From contig NZ_CP024627.1 in NCBI RefSeq assembly GCF_024449095.1, positions 1,426,001-1,490,000 on the forward strand: a stretch of 64,000 nucleotides of DNA, given 5' to 3'. Source of the DNA: Vibrio coralliilyticus. Lineage in GTDB: Bacteria; Pseudomonadota; Gammaproteobacteria; Enterobacterales; Vibrionaceae. Positions 1 to 7,145 of the stretch are shown here, one piece after another (position 1 is the stretch's first letter; the number at the start of each line of letters is the position of its first letter). A program made the position numbers and the translations under genes. A model generated the notes under the pieces. The model saw only the letters and a list, made by a program, of their open reading frames with translations, made no database searches and had not been told where the DNA came from.

Positions 1-1
1 A

Positions 2-358
2 TTTTCAACTCGAGACTTAGTTATAGTCTTGCCCTCAATAGAATCTGTAAGAGATTTTAAGCCTGATGATATGCGCTTTAAACAGCTTGGTAATTACCAT
101 GCTTTAATCGTGACTGCAGCAAATGGCGAAAATGGGTACGTATTAAGATATTTTGCGCCCAAAATTGGTATATCTGAAGATCTAGCGACAGGCTCTGCTC
201 AATGTTCTTTAGCTCCATACTGGTTTGACAGGCTTGACTCAGATTCACTTCAGGTACACCAACTTTCGTCGTCAGGTGGCTATTTTGACGTAAGGCGTAT
301 TTCAGGTGGCTCAATCGTGTTATCAGCAAATGCAAAGCTACGGAAAATAGCAATTTAA
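2..358 (+). CDS. PhzF-family protein, 3' part (integron cassette gene)
   Basis: The reading frame is open to the left edge of the window, so the 5' end lies outside it. The visible 118 residues match the C-terminal half of PhzF/diaminopimelate-epimerase-fold enzymes, notably the stretch FAPKIGISEDLATGSAQC, which corresponds to the family's conserved (E/D)D(P)-x-TGSA(H/Q) loop, followed by a secretion-free soluble tail. The family includes isomerases of phenazine synthesis and many uncharacterised epimerase-like enzymes; the substrate cannot be told. The stop codon TAA (356-358) is also the first three bases of the downstream attC site, the usual packing of a gene in an integron cassette. Confidence 0.8.
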   Translation, partial: FSTRDLVIVLPSIESVRDFKPDDMRFKQLGNYHALIVTAANGENGYVLRYFAPKIGISEDLATGSAQCSLAPYWFDRLDSDSLQVHQLSSSGGYFDVRRISGGSIVLSANAKLRKIAI

Positions 359-478
359 CAAACTGTTCAAGAGGGATTCGCAACGCGTGGCATTTTTACT
401 ATGCGTTAGTTTTAGTGGTTAAAGTGGTATGCGGCAGCTCCGGTATTACGTTGCTCACCCCTTAACAGGGCGTTATAT
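356..478 (+). repeat. attC recombination site 1
   Basis: Vibrio-type attC of ~123 bp: it begins TAACAAAC, has the arm CAACGCGTGGCATTTT and ends CACCCCTTAACAGGGCGTTATAT. The inverse-core and core ends lie as in other sites of this array (768, 1339, 1933, 2748, 7645, 9023). The site closes the PhzF cassette. Confidence 0.9.
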
Positions 479-492
479 ATTCTAGGGCTTTT

Positions 493-762
493 ATGAAATT
501 TAGAAACGATTATGGCGTGTTTGTGTGCACGCATGTATTTGAGAAAACTAGGCCAGTGCTCTTTTCTGTAAGAGATTTTGATGGAGACTGGCAGTTTCTG
601 TGTGGTATTGACGGTTGCGTCGAAAGCGGTCGCCCCCATCATATTGGTGTGGGGCACCTAGTGGCTGAGGATGCAACCGATTTGACGGCACTGGAATCAG
701 GTACCTGTGCAAGGCGTTCTGCTTTGGGTTCACAATGGGTGGCCGGTAAACTAGAAGAATGA
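493..762 (+). CDS. Small cassette protein of unknown function
   Basis: An 89-residue protein with ATG start 15 bases after the preceding attC and an AGGG ribosome site at -8. It is acidic and soluble, with no signal peptide or membrane segment. It contains an aromatic/acidic stretch (SVRDFDGDWQFLCG) and a later HHIGVGHL segment. I recognise the general type from vibrio integron cassettes but no function. It fills its cassette exactly: the stop is five bases before the next attC. Confidence 0.65.
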   Translation: MKFRNDYGVFVCTHVFEKTRPVLFSVRDFDGDWQFLCGIDGCVESGRPHHIGVGHLVAEDATDLTALESGTCARRSALGSQWVAGKLEE

Positions 763-767
763 ATATA

Positions 768-892
768 TAACAAAGCATTTAAGAGTGATTCCTAACGCTT
801 GGGACTTTTGGTGTTAAAGTTTAGCTCAGTGTTTACGGTGGTATGGTTGGGTTTCGTGGTCGCGTTACTCACACCTTAATGCGGCGTTAGGT
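768..892 (+). repeat. attC recombination site 2
   Basis: Starts TAACAAAGCATTTAAGAG and ends CACACCTTAATGCGGCGTTAGGT, 125 bp. The two ends are complementary in the usual attC manner (TTTAAG.. against CTTAAT..). Confidence 0.9.
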
Positions 893-906
893 GTTCGGAG
901 GGCATT

Positions 907-1326
907 TTGAAAATATCTGATTTCTACGATGAAAATGACGAAATTAAACCGGTGCTTTCTCAGGGGTTTATCTCACTATGGCGTGGCTGGTTAACTAGAG
1001 AAGAAGCTTATAAGCTTAATCAAGTTGATGCCTATGAGGTTGAGCGTTTCAAACAATTAATACGACTATTGTACTCAAAATACGACATATATAGAGCTGA
1101 ATGGGATTCGAGAACTTTGCACAAAATAAATAATATTGACTCTTTTTTGTCTGACTATCCTTGTAGCTTTGAGGGTGGAGATTTTGTGGAAATATTTATT
1201 CCTAGTTTGGATTTATTAATCAAAGAGACGTACGACTATACATTTATTTTTTGGTATAAGGAAAATAAAGTGCAGGAATGTATTAGTTCCTTGGCATCCC
1301 AAGTAAGGTTATATACGTTCAACTAG
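907..1326 (+). CDS. Cassette protein of unknown function
   Basis: A 139-residue protein starting with TTG after a GGAGGG ribosome site (897-902). It is acidic, rich in Tyr, Phe, Ile and Asp, and more AT-rich than the chromosomal genes to the right. There is no signal peptide; a hydrophobic stretch near the C-terminus (YTFIFWY) is too short for a clear membrane segment. I do not recognise a domain. It occupies one complete cassette between attC sites 2 and 3. Confidence 0.65.
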   Translation: MKISDFYDENDEIKPVLSQGFISLWRGWLTREEAYKLNQVDAYEVERFKQLIRLLYSKYDIYRAEWDSRTLHKINNIDSFLSDYPCSFEGGDFVEIFIPSLDLLIKETYDYTFIFWYKENKVQECISSLASQVRLYTFN

Positions 1327-1338
1327 TAGCTACACACC

Positions 1339-1434
1339 TAACAAAGCGTTCAAGAGCGATTCCGCAACGCGTGCCAGTTTCGCTTCGTTCACAGTATGGC
1401 ACGTATTACGTCACGCCTTAACGCGGCGTTATGT
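1339..1434 (+). repeat. attC recombination site 3 (short form)
   Basis: Starts TAACAAAGCGTTCAAGAG and ends ACGCCTTAACGCGGCGTTATGT. At 96 bp it is shorter than its neighbours because the central loop region is reduced; both ends and the CAACGCGTGCCA arm are intact. Confidence 0.88.
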
Positions 1435-1449
1435 TCTAGGAGGAAATTC

Positions 1450-1935
1450 ATGATTAGGGAAATCACAAAAGCCGATTTTGAGTCGTTTTGGCCGACATTT
1501 TCAGCGGTAATTCAGGCACAAGAAACTTATGCCTTTGACCCAAATATGGCGCTAGAACAAGCCTTCGCTTTATGGTGTGAATCTCCCCTGAAAGCTTTTG
1601 TTTTCGTAGAAAATGACGTTGTACTGGGCTCTTACTACATCAAGCCAAATGCAATGGGGCCAAGTAGCCATATATGTAATTGTGGATATATGGTTTCTAG
1701 CGAAGCTAGAGGTAAGGGCATTGCACGCCTTATGTGTGAACATTCTCAGGAAACAGCTCTAAGACTTGGCTTTGATGCGATGCAATTTAACAGCGTGGTC
1801 TCTACCAATGAAGTTGCGGTGAAGCTTTGGGAGAAGCTAGGGTTTCAAATCATAGGTACAATTCCCAAGGCATATAAGCATGCTCATCTAGGGTTAGTTG
1901 ATAGCCACGTCATGTACAAATGGCTACGAACATAA
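1450..1935 (+). CDS. GNAT-family N-acetyltransferase (cassette gene)
   Basis: A 161-residue acetyl-CoA-dependent acyltransferase of the GNAT fold. The acetyl-CoA binding motif A is visible as SSEARGKGIARLMCEH (R/Q-x-x-G-x-G/A pattern), followed by a motif-B-like segment (ALRLGFDAMQFN) and the terminal VKLWEKLGF segment typical of the family. The ATG at 1450 is chosen because a strong AGGAGG ribosome site (1438-1443) precedes it; an upstream in-frame ATG lies inside attC 3. The stop overlaps attC 4. Such enzymes in integrons may acetylate antibiotics, amines or ribosomal proteins; the substrate is unknown. Confidence 0.85.
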   Translation: MIREITKADFESFWPTFSAVIQAQETYAFDPNMALEQAFALWCESPLKAFVFVENDVVLGSYYIKPNAMGPSSHICNCGYMVSSEARGKGIARLMCEHSQETALRLGFDAMQFNSVVSTNEVAVKLWEKLGFQIIGTIPKAYKHAHLGLVDSHVMYKWLRT

Positions 1936-2057
1936 CAAGCAATTTAAGAGTGATTCGCAACGCTTGGCATTTTGGCTTCTACTTCAATTTTAGTGGTTAC
2001 GGTACAATGCGTTAGGTTGGGTGGCAGCGTTGTTCACCCCTTAATTGGGCGTTAGTT
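1933..2057 (+). repeat. attC recombination site 4
   Basis: Starts TAACAAGCAATTTAAGAG and ends CACCCCTTAATTGGGCGTTAGTT, 125 bp; its first triplet is the stop codon of the acetyltransferase gene. Confidence 0.9.
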
Positions 2058-2106
2058 TACCAATCGAGATCATCACCCTAAATCCAAATCTAGGGTGAAA
2101 CCTTGA

Positions 2107-2403
2107 TTATAAGTGGTTCTGAGGAAGCTGTGATTGACCGAGTATAGCTACAACTAAAATGAAGCCATCCTCTTTTGTAAAATAAGCGGTATGCTTGCCC
2201 ACAGGGAAATAGAACCCGCTTGGGTATATGTCATCACAACTGCGACCAACAGCTGGATTATCAGCAAGCATTTGAAAACCAGTTAGTAACGTATCTTTAT
2301 AGCTTCGCCACTGGGTCTCGGAGAAGTTGTTAACAGTATAGCTTTTGATTTTCCGTAAATGAGTCTGAGCTAATTTACTCAGTTTGTATTTGTTCTTTTG
2401 CAT
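2107..2403 (-). CDS. ParE/RelE-superfamily toxin
   Basis: A 98-residue basic toxin of the ParE-like fold. Typical features are the N-terminal KLSKLAQTHLRKI helix, the TQWRSYKDTLLTGFQMLADNP helix region, GRSCDDI, and the terminal strand pattern YFPVGKHTAYFTKEDGFILVVAILG. It starts 6 bases after the stop of its antitoxin gene, so the two are co-transcribed. Proteins of this family poison gyrase or the ribosome; which one applies here is not readable from sequence. The pair closely resembles a toxin-antitoxin cassette of the Vibrio cholerae superintegron (recalled, not searched). It runs against the cassette orientation. Confidence 0.88.
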   Translation of the reverse strand: MQKNKYKLSKLAQTHLRKIKSYTVNNFSETQWRSYKDTLLTGFQMLADNPAVGRSCDDIYPSGFYFPVGKHTAYFTKEDGFILVVAILGQSQLPQNHL

Positions 2404-2409
2404 AGCGGG

Positions 2410-2652
2410 TTATAAGGCGTTTAAAAAGTCTTCACCATCAACCACATTTCCTTGAGCTAAGTCTTGTTTCGCTGACTCGAAACAGTGCTTAAGGTAATCG
2501 GTTTTCATTGCTTCTAGTTCTTCATAGTCCTTGATAGACATTACAACGACGGCATCTTTACTGTTTTTGCTAATCTTCACAGGCTCACGTTGGGCGCTTA
2601 GAAGTAGCTCACCAAAATTACGTTTGGCATCATTTGCTGTTAATGTGTGCAT
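2410..2652 (-). CDS. Phd/YefM-family antitoxin
   Basis: An 80-residue antitoxin. The N-terminal half (LTANDAKRNFGELLLSAQ, then PVKISKNSKDAVVVMSIKDYEEL) is the dimeric DNA-binding Phd/YefM fold, and the C-terminal half is the acidic toxin-binding tail. The ATG at 2652 is chosen over an upstream TTG because GGAG lies seven bases before it. It is expected to neutralise the downstream ParE-like toxin and repress the shared promoter. A Phd-type antitoxin with a ParE-type toxin is a known mixed pairing in vibrios. Confidence 0.9.
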   Translation of the reverse strand: MHTLTANDAKRNFGELLLSAQREPVKISKNSKDAVVVMSIKDYEELEAMKTDYLKHCFESAKQDLAQGNVVDGEDFLNAL

Positions 2653-2683
2653 GATCAATCTCCAAATCTGGAATTACAGTAAG

Positions 2684-2711
2684 ATTATAGTTGTTCGCAT
2701 GAAATGGTCAA
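2684..2711 (-). promoter_or_regulatory. Sigma-70 promoter of the toxin-antitoxin cassette
   Basis: On the minus strand a -35 TTGACC (2711-2706) and a perfect -10 TATAAT (2689-2684) are separated by 16 bases and lie about 30 bases before the antitoxin start. This gives the cassette its own expression regardless of the integron promoter. Confidence 0.75.
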
Positions 2712-2747
2712 TCTAATTAAATCGTGCGATTTGTGTGAAAGGTAAAC

Positions 2748-2858
2748 TAACAAGCAATTTAAGAGTGATTCCCAACGCTTGGTATTACCAGTTTAGCGTT
2801 ATGGCGCAGTGGTTTAGTTTCTATGTAGCGTTGCTCACACCTTAATGCGGCGTTAGGT
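2748..2858 (+). repeat. attC recombination site 5
   Basis: Starts TAACAAGCAATTTAAGAG, arm CAACGCTTGGTATT, ends CACACCTTAATGCGGCGTTAGGT; 111 bp. It closes the toxin-antitoxin cassette. Confidence 0.9.
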
Positions 2859-3167
2859 TGCTTTAGGCGAGTACGGTTTTTGGTTTTTTAATCAGCCACT
2901 TCAATAATCTTGTTTGTCGCGAATTTCAGCAGCTATGTGGCTCTAGCTTTTTCGGGTGAAAGTTTCATTCAACTGGCAAGCTTTGCCGTCAGTGGCTGAG
3001 TGTTTTCCGTTTTCAGTGCCTTGTCCAAGTTGATTTATTGGAAGTTTGTTCTCTCAACTTGGTTAGCTTTTTTGCTTCAGCGAACTACCGCAAAAATAGT
3101 GATTTAGTTGTTATTCGGCTTGGGTGGTTATTGCGGTGCAGTTGGCCTTGATCTGCTCCAGCCAGAC
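2859..3167 (+). other. ORF-less cassette remnant with a terminator-like hairpin
   Basis: I see no convincing reading frame in this 309-bp stretch between attC 5 and the IS element. It holds a 9-bp inverted repeat, CCAAGTTGA (3025-3033) and TCAACTTGG (3054-3062), followed by TTAGCTTTTTT, which resembles an intrinsic terminator on the plus strand. The cassette's own attC is missing; it was probably lost when the IS entered. Confidence 0.5.
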
Positions 3168-3178
3168 TGGACAGCGCA

Positions 3179-4030
3179 TTAAGCGACATATTGTTTTTCA
3201 AACTTAACTGGGCTTAGATACCCAAGGGCACTGTGCATTCTTGTTCGATTATAATCAACTTCGATATACTCAAAAAGTGCTTGGCGCATCTCTTCTCGCG
3301 TCATTATCGGCTCGTATTGGACGGCTTCTGCTTTCATTGAGTGGAAAAAGCTTTCAACACAAGCGTTATCCCAACAATTTCCTTTCCTTCTCATACTTTG
3401 TTTTAGATTATGGGCTGCAATTAAGTCTCGGTAGTCTTTTGAACAATACTGGCTACCTCTATCGCTATGGATAATCACCCCTTCTGGCATACCTCTGCGG
3501 AATAATGCCATTGATAGCGCATCACAGACCAGAGTCGCCGTCATTCTAGTGTTCATTGACCAACCAACGACTTGCCGTGAGTATAAGTCGATGACAACAG
3601 CTAAATACATCCAACCTTCGGTTGTCGCTAGATAAGTAATATCGCCAGCCCATTTTTGATTCGGCGCTGTCGCATTAAAATCTTGCTCAAGTAAATTCGG
3701 TGCGACAGGAAGCTTATGCTTACTGTCTGTCGTACATTTAAACTTACGGGCGGCTTTCGCGACTAAGCTCTGGCGCTTCATGCTCACAGCAATGGTTTTT
3801 ACATTGTGCTTGTTCCCATTCTCTTCAAGTTCTTTTTGAATACGCCGTGCACCATCGCGTTCCTTTTTATTTGCAAAAACTTCTCGAACCTTGCTATCAA
3901 GCTGTTTGCGGTGCTCATTGCGTTGAGTGACTTTGTGGCGATGATTAATCCAGTAATAAAACCCACTTCGAGAAACCCCAAACACCTTAGCCATACGGAC
4001 AACCCTATACCGCATCAGGTGTTCGAGCAT
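3179..4030 (-). CDS. IS3-family transposase OrfB (DDE catalytic part)
   Basis: A 283-residue integrase-core protein. An HTH_21-like segment (RMAKVFGVSRSGFYYW) is followed by an rve core with the catalytic acidic residues in GDITYL (D130), HSDRGSQY and ACVESFF, the D-D-35-E arrangement of the IS3 family. It is made mainly as the OrfAB fusion through a -1 frameshift near the end of orfA: the frame of orfB is open back to 4084. The domain looks full length, so the element may be active. Confidence 0.9.
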   Translation of the reverse strand: MLEHLMRYRVVRMAKVFGVSRSGFYYWINHRHKVTQRNEHRKQLDSKVREVFANKKERDGARRIQKELEENGNKHNVKTIAVSMKRQSLVAKAARKFKCTTDSKHKLPVAPNLLEQDFNATAPNQKWAGDITYLATTEGWMYLAVVIDLYSRQVVGWSMNTRMTATLVCDALSMALFRRGMPEGVIIHSDRGSQYCSKDYRDLIAAHNLKQSMRRKGNCWDNACVESFFHSMKAEAVQYEPIMTREEMRQALFEYIEVDYNRTRMHSALGYLSPVKFEKQYVA

Positions 4031-4065
4031 AAACTCATAACAATCTACTTTAGATTTTTCGCGAA

Positions 4066-4326
4066 TTAGGTGGCGGCCTTTTTTACGATATCTAGCTCTT
4101 CAGCTTGCTCAGCCAGTAATCGTTTGAGTTTGGCATTTTCAGTGGCGAGCTCTCTTTCTCTGTCGCTGATCTTCGCGTCTTTCTTAACGGCTTTACGCCA
4201 CCCATAGATTTGAGATTCATATAACGATAGCTGTCGTGCAGCAGCGACACCGACTTTCTCAGCCAACTTAAGTGCTTCGGCTTTAAATTCGGGAGCATGT
4301 TTGATTCGTGTTTTCTTGGTTGTCAT
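4066..4326 (-). CDS. IS3-family transposase OrfA (helix-turn-helix, leucine zipper)
   Basis: An 86-residue protein with an N-terminal HTH_Tnp_1 domain (HAPEFKAEALKLAEKVGVAAARQL) and a C-terminal coiled coil (RERELATENAKLKRLLAEQ) for dimerisation. It binds the IS ends and supplies the N-terminus of the OrfAB transposase. Its last codons contain the slippery run used for frameshifting into orfB. Confidence 0.9.
   Translation of the reverse strand: MTTKKTRIKHAPEFKAEALKLAEKVGVAAARQLSLYESQIYGWRKAVKKDAKISDRERELATENAKLKRLLAEQAEELDIVKKAAT
4078..4084 (-). other. Programmed -1 frameshift slippery site of the IS element
   Basis: The minus strand reads A AAA AAG here, the canonical slippery heptamer of IS3-family elements. 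It lies five codons before the orfA stop, and the orfB frame is in the -1 phase relative to orfA, as expected for an OrfAB fusion. Confidence 0.8.
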
Positions 4327-4390
4327 TGTCCACCTTGTTAGTGATTGTACTCACTTAACGCAGTGTCCAAAACTGATGGTGCGGATCAAT

Positions 4391-4455
4391 TTGCAACGCA
4401 TGACATTTTTAGTTCAAATCAGCTTAAGCGTTTACAGCACAATGTTTTAGGTTAG
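4391..4455 (+). repeat. Truncated attC remnant next to the IS element
   Basis: The stretch GCAACGCATGACATTTTTAG through GTTTACAGCACAATGTTTTAGGTTAGC aligns with the left and central part of attC 4 (GCAACGCTTGGCATTTT ... GGTTACGGTACAATGCGTTAGGTTGG). The first ~25 bases are gone at the IS side, and the right arm (CACCCCTTAA..GCGTTA) is absent. Confidence 0.6.
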
Positions 4456-4470
4456 CTGATAGGAGGTTAT

Positions 4471-4863
4471 ATGGAGTTTAATACCAATTTTGAGAAGATG
4501 AGCTTTGATAATGTGTCTATCAAAGAAGTTTCCAGAGTTGGCTCGAAGGTTATCATGCTCTCAGTGGTATGTTCATCAGCAAACAGCACCCAAGTACAAA
4601 TGGAAGCGACCTAATTGTTCAAAATAGGGGAGATGACTCTATACAACGTGTCTGATGAAAAAAGCCTCATTTGGTTAAATAACATTGCACCTGTCGCCCA
4701 CGAAACACCAGAGTACCCGATTGATGAAATTATGAACGCGAAGTTTGATGGCAGTAGATCCCACTTTGAAGGTTTTAAGGAATCGATGCATTGGCATGAG
4801 TGGTTTATTCAGGCAACAAATTTCAATTTGGTAGCTTTGGATGTCGTGGAAACGACCAGCTAA
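4471..4863 (+). pseudogene. Disrupted cassette gene of unknown function
   Basis: An ATG at 4471 follows an AGGAGG site (4461-4466) and opens a frame of 47 codons ending at TAA 4612-4614. The same frame continues as an open 82-codon segment to 4863. The middle part reads better in another frame (GMFISKQHPSTNGSDLIVQNRGD), so the gene carries either a nonsense change or two compensating frameshifts. The C-terminal part (SRSHFEGFKESMHWHEWF) is not a domain I recognise. It lies between a broken attC and a poor attC-like end, consistent with a decaying cassette. Confidence 0.5.
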
Positions 4864-4917
4864 CAAGAAGAAAACCACGATCATAGGCGTTGCCCTAGCC
4901 ATTAAGGCGATATAAAT
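4861..4917 (+). repeat. Possible degenerate, shortened attC
   Basis: It begins TAACAAG at the stop codon of the broken gene and ends GTTGCCCTAGCCATTAAGGCGATATAA, which resembles the right arm GTTGCTCACNCCTTAANGCGGCGTTAT of full sites here. The left arm is missing, so it may be inactive or a chance match. Confidence 0.3.
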
Positions 4918-5024
4918 AGGTGTTTATTGAAACTCAAAGCTGCTTTCTAATAGAGAACTGACGCCTCAGCAATTTAGGCATTTTTGCCTCAACAATCTCC
5001 ATGTGTCGTGGTATTGGAATCTTT

Positions 5025-5050
5025 CAGTGGCCAATTTTAGTTGGCCACTG
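5025..5050. other. Perfect 10-bp hairpin downstream of the BspA gene
   Basis: CAGTGGCCAA and TTGGCCACTG form a perfect stem with a 6-base loop, 35 bases after the stop of the BspA-like gene. Neither strand has a T-run after the stem, so it is not a standard intrinsic terminator, though it could stabilise a 3' end. Confidence 0.5.
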
Positions 5051-5084
5051 CATAGAGATAAGCAGTAAATCTATAGATCAACCG

Positions 5085-6425
5085 CTACTGGGCAAACATA
5101 GGCAACTGCTCCTCAGTCAATACGCTGTCTTTAGCAAAATCGGTATACTGAGTTACTTGGCTAACATTCCAATTGCTAATATCTTGGTTAAAAGCTTCAG
5201 CACCCTCAAACATTGAACGCATATCAGTCACATTCGAGGTATCCCACTGACCGATATCCTGATTAAAGGCTTTAGCCTCCCTAAACATTTGAGACATGTA
5301 AGTCACATTAGACGTATCCCAGCGACCTATATCTTGGCTAAAAGCTTCAGCCTTATGAAACATAGCAAACATACTAGTCACATTCGAGGTATCCCAATCA
5401 CCGATATTTTGGTTAAAAGCTTCCGCACCCGCAAACATATTAATAATATCAGTCACATTCGAGGTATCCCAGTGTCCTATATCTTGATTAAAGGCTTTAG
5501 CTTTATGAAACATACCAGTCAGACGAGTCACATTCGAGATATCCCAGTGCCCTATATCTTGATTAAAAGCTTCAGCCCCCTTAAACATAAAAGCTATAGT
5601 AGTCACATTCGAGGTATCCCACTGACCTATATCTTGGTTAAAAGCTTTCGCACCATAAAACATTGAATGTATAGCAGTTACATTAGACGTATCCCAACGA
5701 CCTATATCTTGATTAAAAGCTTCCGCACCCATAAACATAAAACTCATATCAGTCACATTAGAGGTATACCAGTGCCCGATATCTTGATTAAAAGCTTCAG
5801 CATTCCAAAACATTTGAGACATGTCAGTCACATTCGAGGTATCCCAGTGCCCTATATCTTGATTAAAGGCTTTAGCCTCCCTAAACATTTGAGACATGTA
5901 AGTCACATTAGAGGTATCCCAGTGCCCGATATCTTGGTTAAAAGCTTCAGCACTAAAAAACATCGCGCCCATACTAGTCACATTTGAGGTATCCCAATGC
6001 CCGATATCTTGGTTAAAAGCTTCAGCACCATAAAACATCGAGCCCATACTATTCACATTCGAGGTATCCCAGTGCCCGATATCTTGATTAAAAGCTTCAG
6101 CCTCAGAAAACATCGAAGTCATATGAGTCACATTCGAGGTATCCCAATCGCTGATATCGGCATTAAAAGTGGCTCTTTTATAGAACATATAAGACATATT
6201 AGTGACTTGGGTGGTACAAAAGCCAATATGGCCTTGCTCTAGGTTATCGAGCATAATTTGGTTTTTAATCAAAGTGTTGTCGACCACCACATACACCTTA
6301 CCGTTTTCGAGTATTACGGAATTGACGGGCTGATCTGGGCATTTGACTGAAATATCGATGGCATAAGCCTGCTGGCTGACGAGCGCCGCCGCCCCAACAA
6401 GCAGTGACAGAAGATTTTTTTTCAT
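5085..6425 (-). CDS. Secreted BspA-type repeat protein (DUF285), 14 repeats
   Basis: A 446-residue secreted protein. Residues 1-22 form a Sec signal peptide ending in QQAYA. A head domain (about 23-85) with two cysteines (VKCPDQP and GFCTTQ) is followed by 14 tandem repeats of 25 residues of the form [20 protein letters not shown], the BspA/DUF285 leucine-rich-repeat-like unit, and a C-terminal cap. There is no membrane anchor or sortase signal. Proteins of this kind are thought to act in adhesion or surface interaction; the target here is unknown. The repeat is 75 bp, so gain or loss of units keeps the frame. It lies next to a short paralogue with the same head and tail, and runs against the cassette direction. 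The many plus-strand ORFs here are shadows of the repeats. Confidence 0.88.
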   Translation of the reverse strand: MKKNLLSLLVGAAALVSQQAYAIDISVKCPDQPVNSVILENGKVYVVVDNTLIKNQIMLDNLEQGHIGFCTTQVTNMSYMFYKRATFNADISDWDTSNVTHMTSMFSEAEAFNQDIGHWDTSNVNSMGSMFYGAEAFNQDIGHWDTSNVTSMGAMFFSAEAFNQDIGHWDTSNVTYMSQMFREAKAFNQDIGHWDTSNVTDMSQMFWNAEAFNQDIGHWYTSNVTDMSFMFMGAEAFNQDIGRWDTSNVTAIHSMFYGAKAFNQDIGQWDTSNVTTIAFMFKGAEAFNQDIGHWDISNVTRLTGMFHKAKAFNQDIGHWDTSNVTDIINMFAGAEAFNQNIGDWDTSNVTSMFAMFHKAEAFSQDIGRWDTSNVTYMSQMFREAKAFNQDIGQWDTSNVTDMRSMFEGAEAFNQDISNWNVSQVTQYTDFAKDSVLTEEQLPMFAQ

Positions 6426-6463
6426 GGTTATTTCCTAGGTTGAATCGACATTATTAAGAGAAA

Positions 6464-6901
6464 TTAGTGCGAAAATAGCGGCAGGTAATAATTAGGTAGG
6501 CCACTTTGCAGGGCGAAGTCTTTATGGCGAGTGACCTTTTCCACCGACCAATTGGATAAATCTTGCTTAAAGCGCGTTGCCCCTTTAAACATACGATCCA
6601 TATTGGTCACGCGGCGCGTGTCCCATTGACTGATGTCGTAATTAAAATAGGGTGATTGAGCAAATAAATCGCTCATATCAGTGACATGGCTTGTACACAG
6701 CTCTATCTTGCCGTTGATAAAGTTTTGCCAGTAATCTTGTTGGCGCAATAGCGCATTATCGACCACTACATATAAGCGCTCATCGATAATCACTACACTA
6801 CCGGGAGGGTTAGCATCACAACGAATGGTATGATTTTCTTCGGAAAAACTGGCTGTACTACCCAAAGCCATGCAGGCTAAAATAACAGACGTTATTTTCA
6901 T
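6464..6901 (-). CDS. Short secreted BspA-type paralogue (DUF285)
   Basis: A 145-residue secreted protein with a signal peptide of about 20 residues (MKITSVILACMALGSTASFS). The head matches that of the downstream long protein: a C-x-x-x-P-x-x-SV motif, YVVVDN-L, and a second cysteine in LCTSHVTDMS. Only two repeat units follow (YFNYDISQWDTRRVTNM.. and RFKQDLSNWSVEKVT) before the same kind of terminal cap (DFALQSGLPNYYLPLF). It is upstream of the long gene, separated by 38 bases, so the two are likely one transcription unit. It looks like the unexpanded form of its neighbour. Confidence 0.8.
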   Translation of the reverse strand: MKITSVILACMALGSTASFSEENHTIRCDANPPGSVVIIDERLYVVVDNALLRQQDYWQNFINGKIELCTSHVTDMSDLFAQSPYFNYDISQWDTRRVTNMDRMFKGATRFKQDLSNWSVEKVTRHKDFALQSGLPNYYLPLFSH

Positions 6902-7118
6902 GATTAATATATTATTTATTATGATTGGTTTTAAAATTATATTTGCCTAACTAATTAAAGTTAAAACTATTTTTTATCTTGATGCATTCAAAATACAATA
7001 ACGTTATTAACGTCACATATAGAATGCGATTTAGTGTTATTTAAGTCATCTATGGGTTATTAAATTTGATATCTTAATAAAAAGCTATATTGACTTTCTA
7101 AAAGTTTACATTAATCGA
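6902..7118. other. AT-rich intergenic region
   Basis: About 217 bp of very AT-rich sequence upstream of the BspA pair, with no ORF. It probably holds the promoter of the pair (minus strand), but AT-richness gives several possible -10 boxes and I cannot choose one. Confidence 0.5.
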
Positions 7119-7143
7119 ACACCTTATTAATTCGGCGTTATGT
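7119..7143 (+). repeat. Right half of an attC site
   Basis: The sequence ACACCTTATTAATTCGGCGTTATGT matches the right arm and core of neighbouring attC sites (CACACCTTAATGCGGCGTTAGGT). The left arm is not present upstream, so the site is truncated. Confidence 0.6.
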
Positions 7144-7145
7144 GC

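Larger units (their letters stand above)
3168..4369 (-). mobile_element. IS3-family insertion sequence
   Basis: A 1.2-kb element with two overlapping-frame genes (orfA, orfB) on the minus strand. Its ends are imperfect 16-bp inverted repeats: left TGGACAGCGCATTAAG (3168-3183), right as reverse complement TGGACACTGCGTTAAG (4369-4354), 13 of 16 identical. The orfB stop codon lies inside the left repeat. The flanks (GAC on the left, AAA on the right) are not a direct repeat, so no target duplication is seen. Both neighbouring cassettes are damaged, which suggests IS-mediated deletion or recombination after insertion. Confidence 0.85.

Noticed and set aside
3160-4375. Target-site duplication of the IS element
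   Set aside because: The bases flanking the inverted repeats (GAC and AAA) differ, and no 3-4 bp direct repeat is found with these ends.
5289-6242. Several plus-strand ORFs rich in SHIRGIP repeats
   Set aside because: They are antisense shadows of the 75-bp repeats of the BspA gene, which has a signal peptide and domain match on the minus strand.
5085-6425. Regularly repeated DNA as a possible CRISPR array
   Set aside because: The units are 75 bp, contiguous, in one reading frame and without unique spacers.
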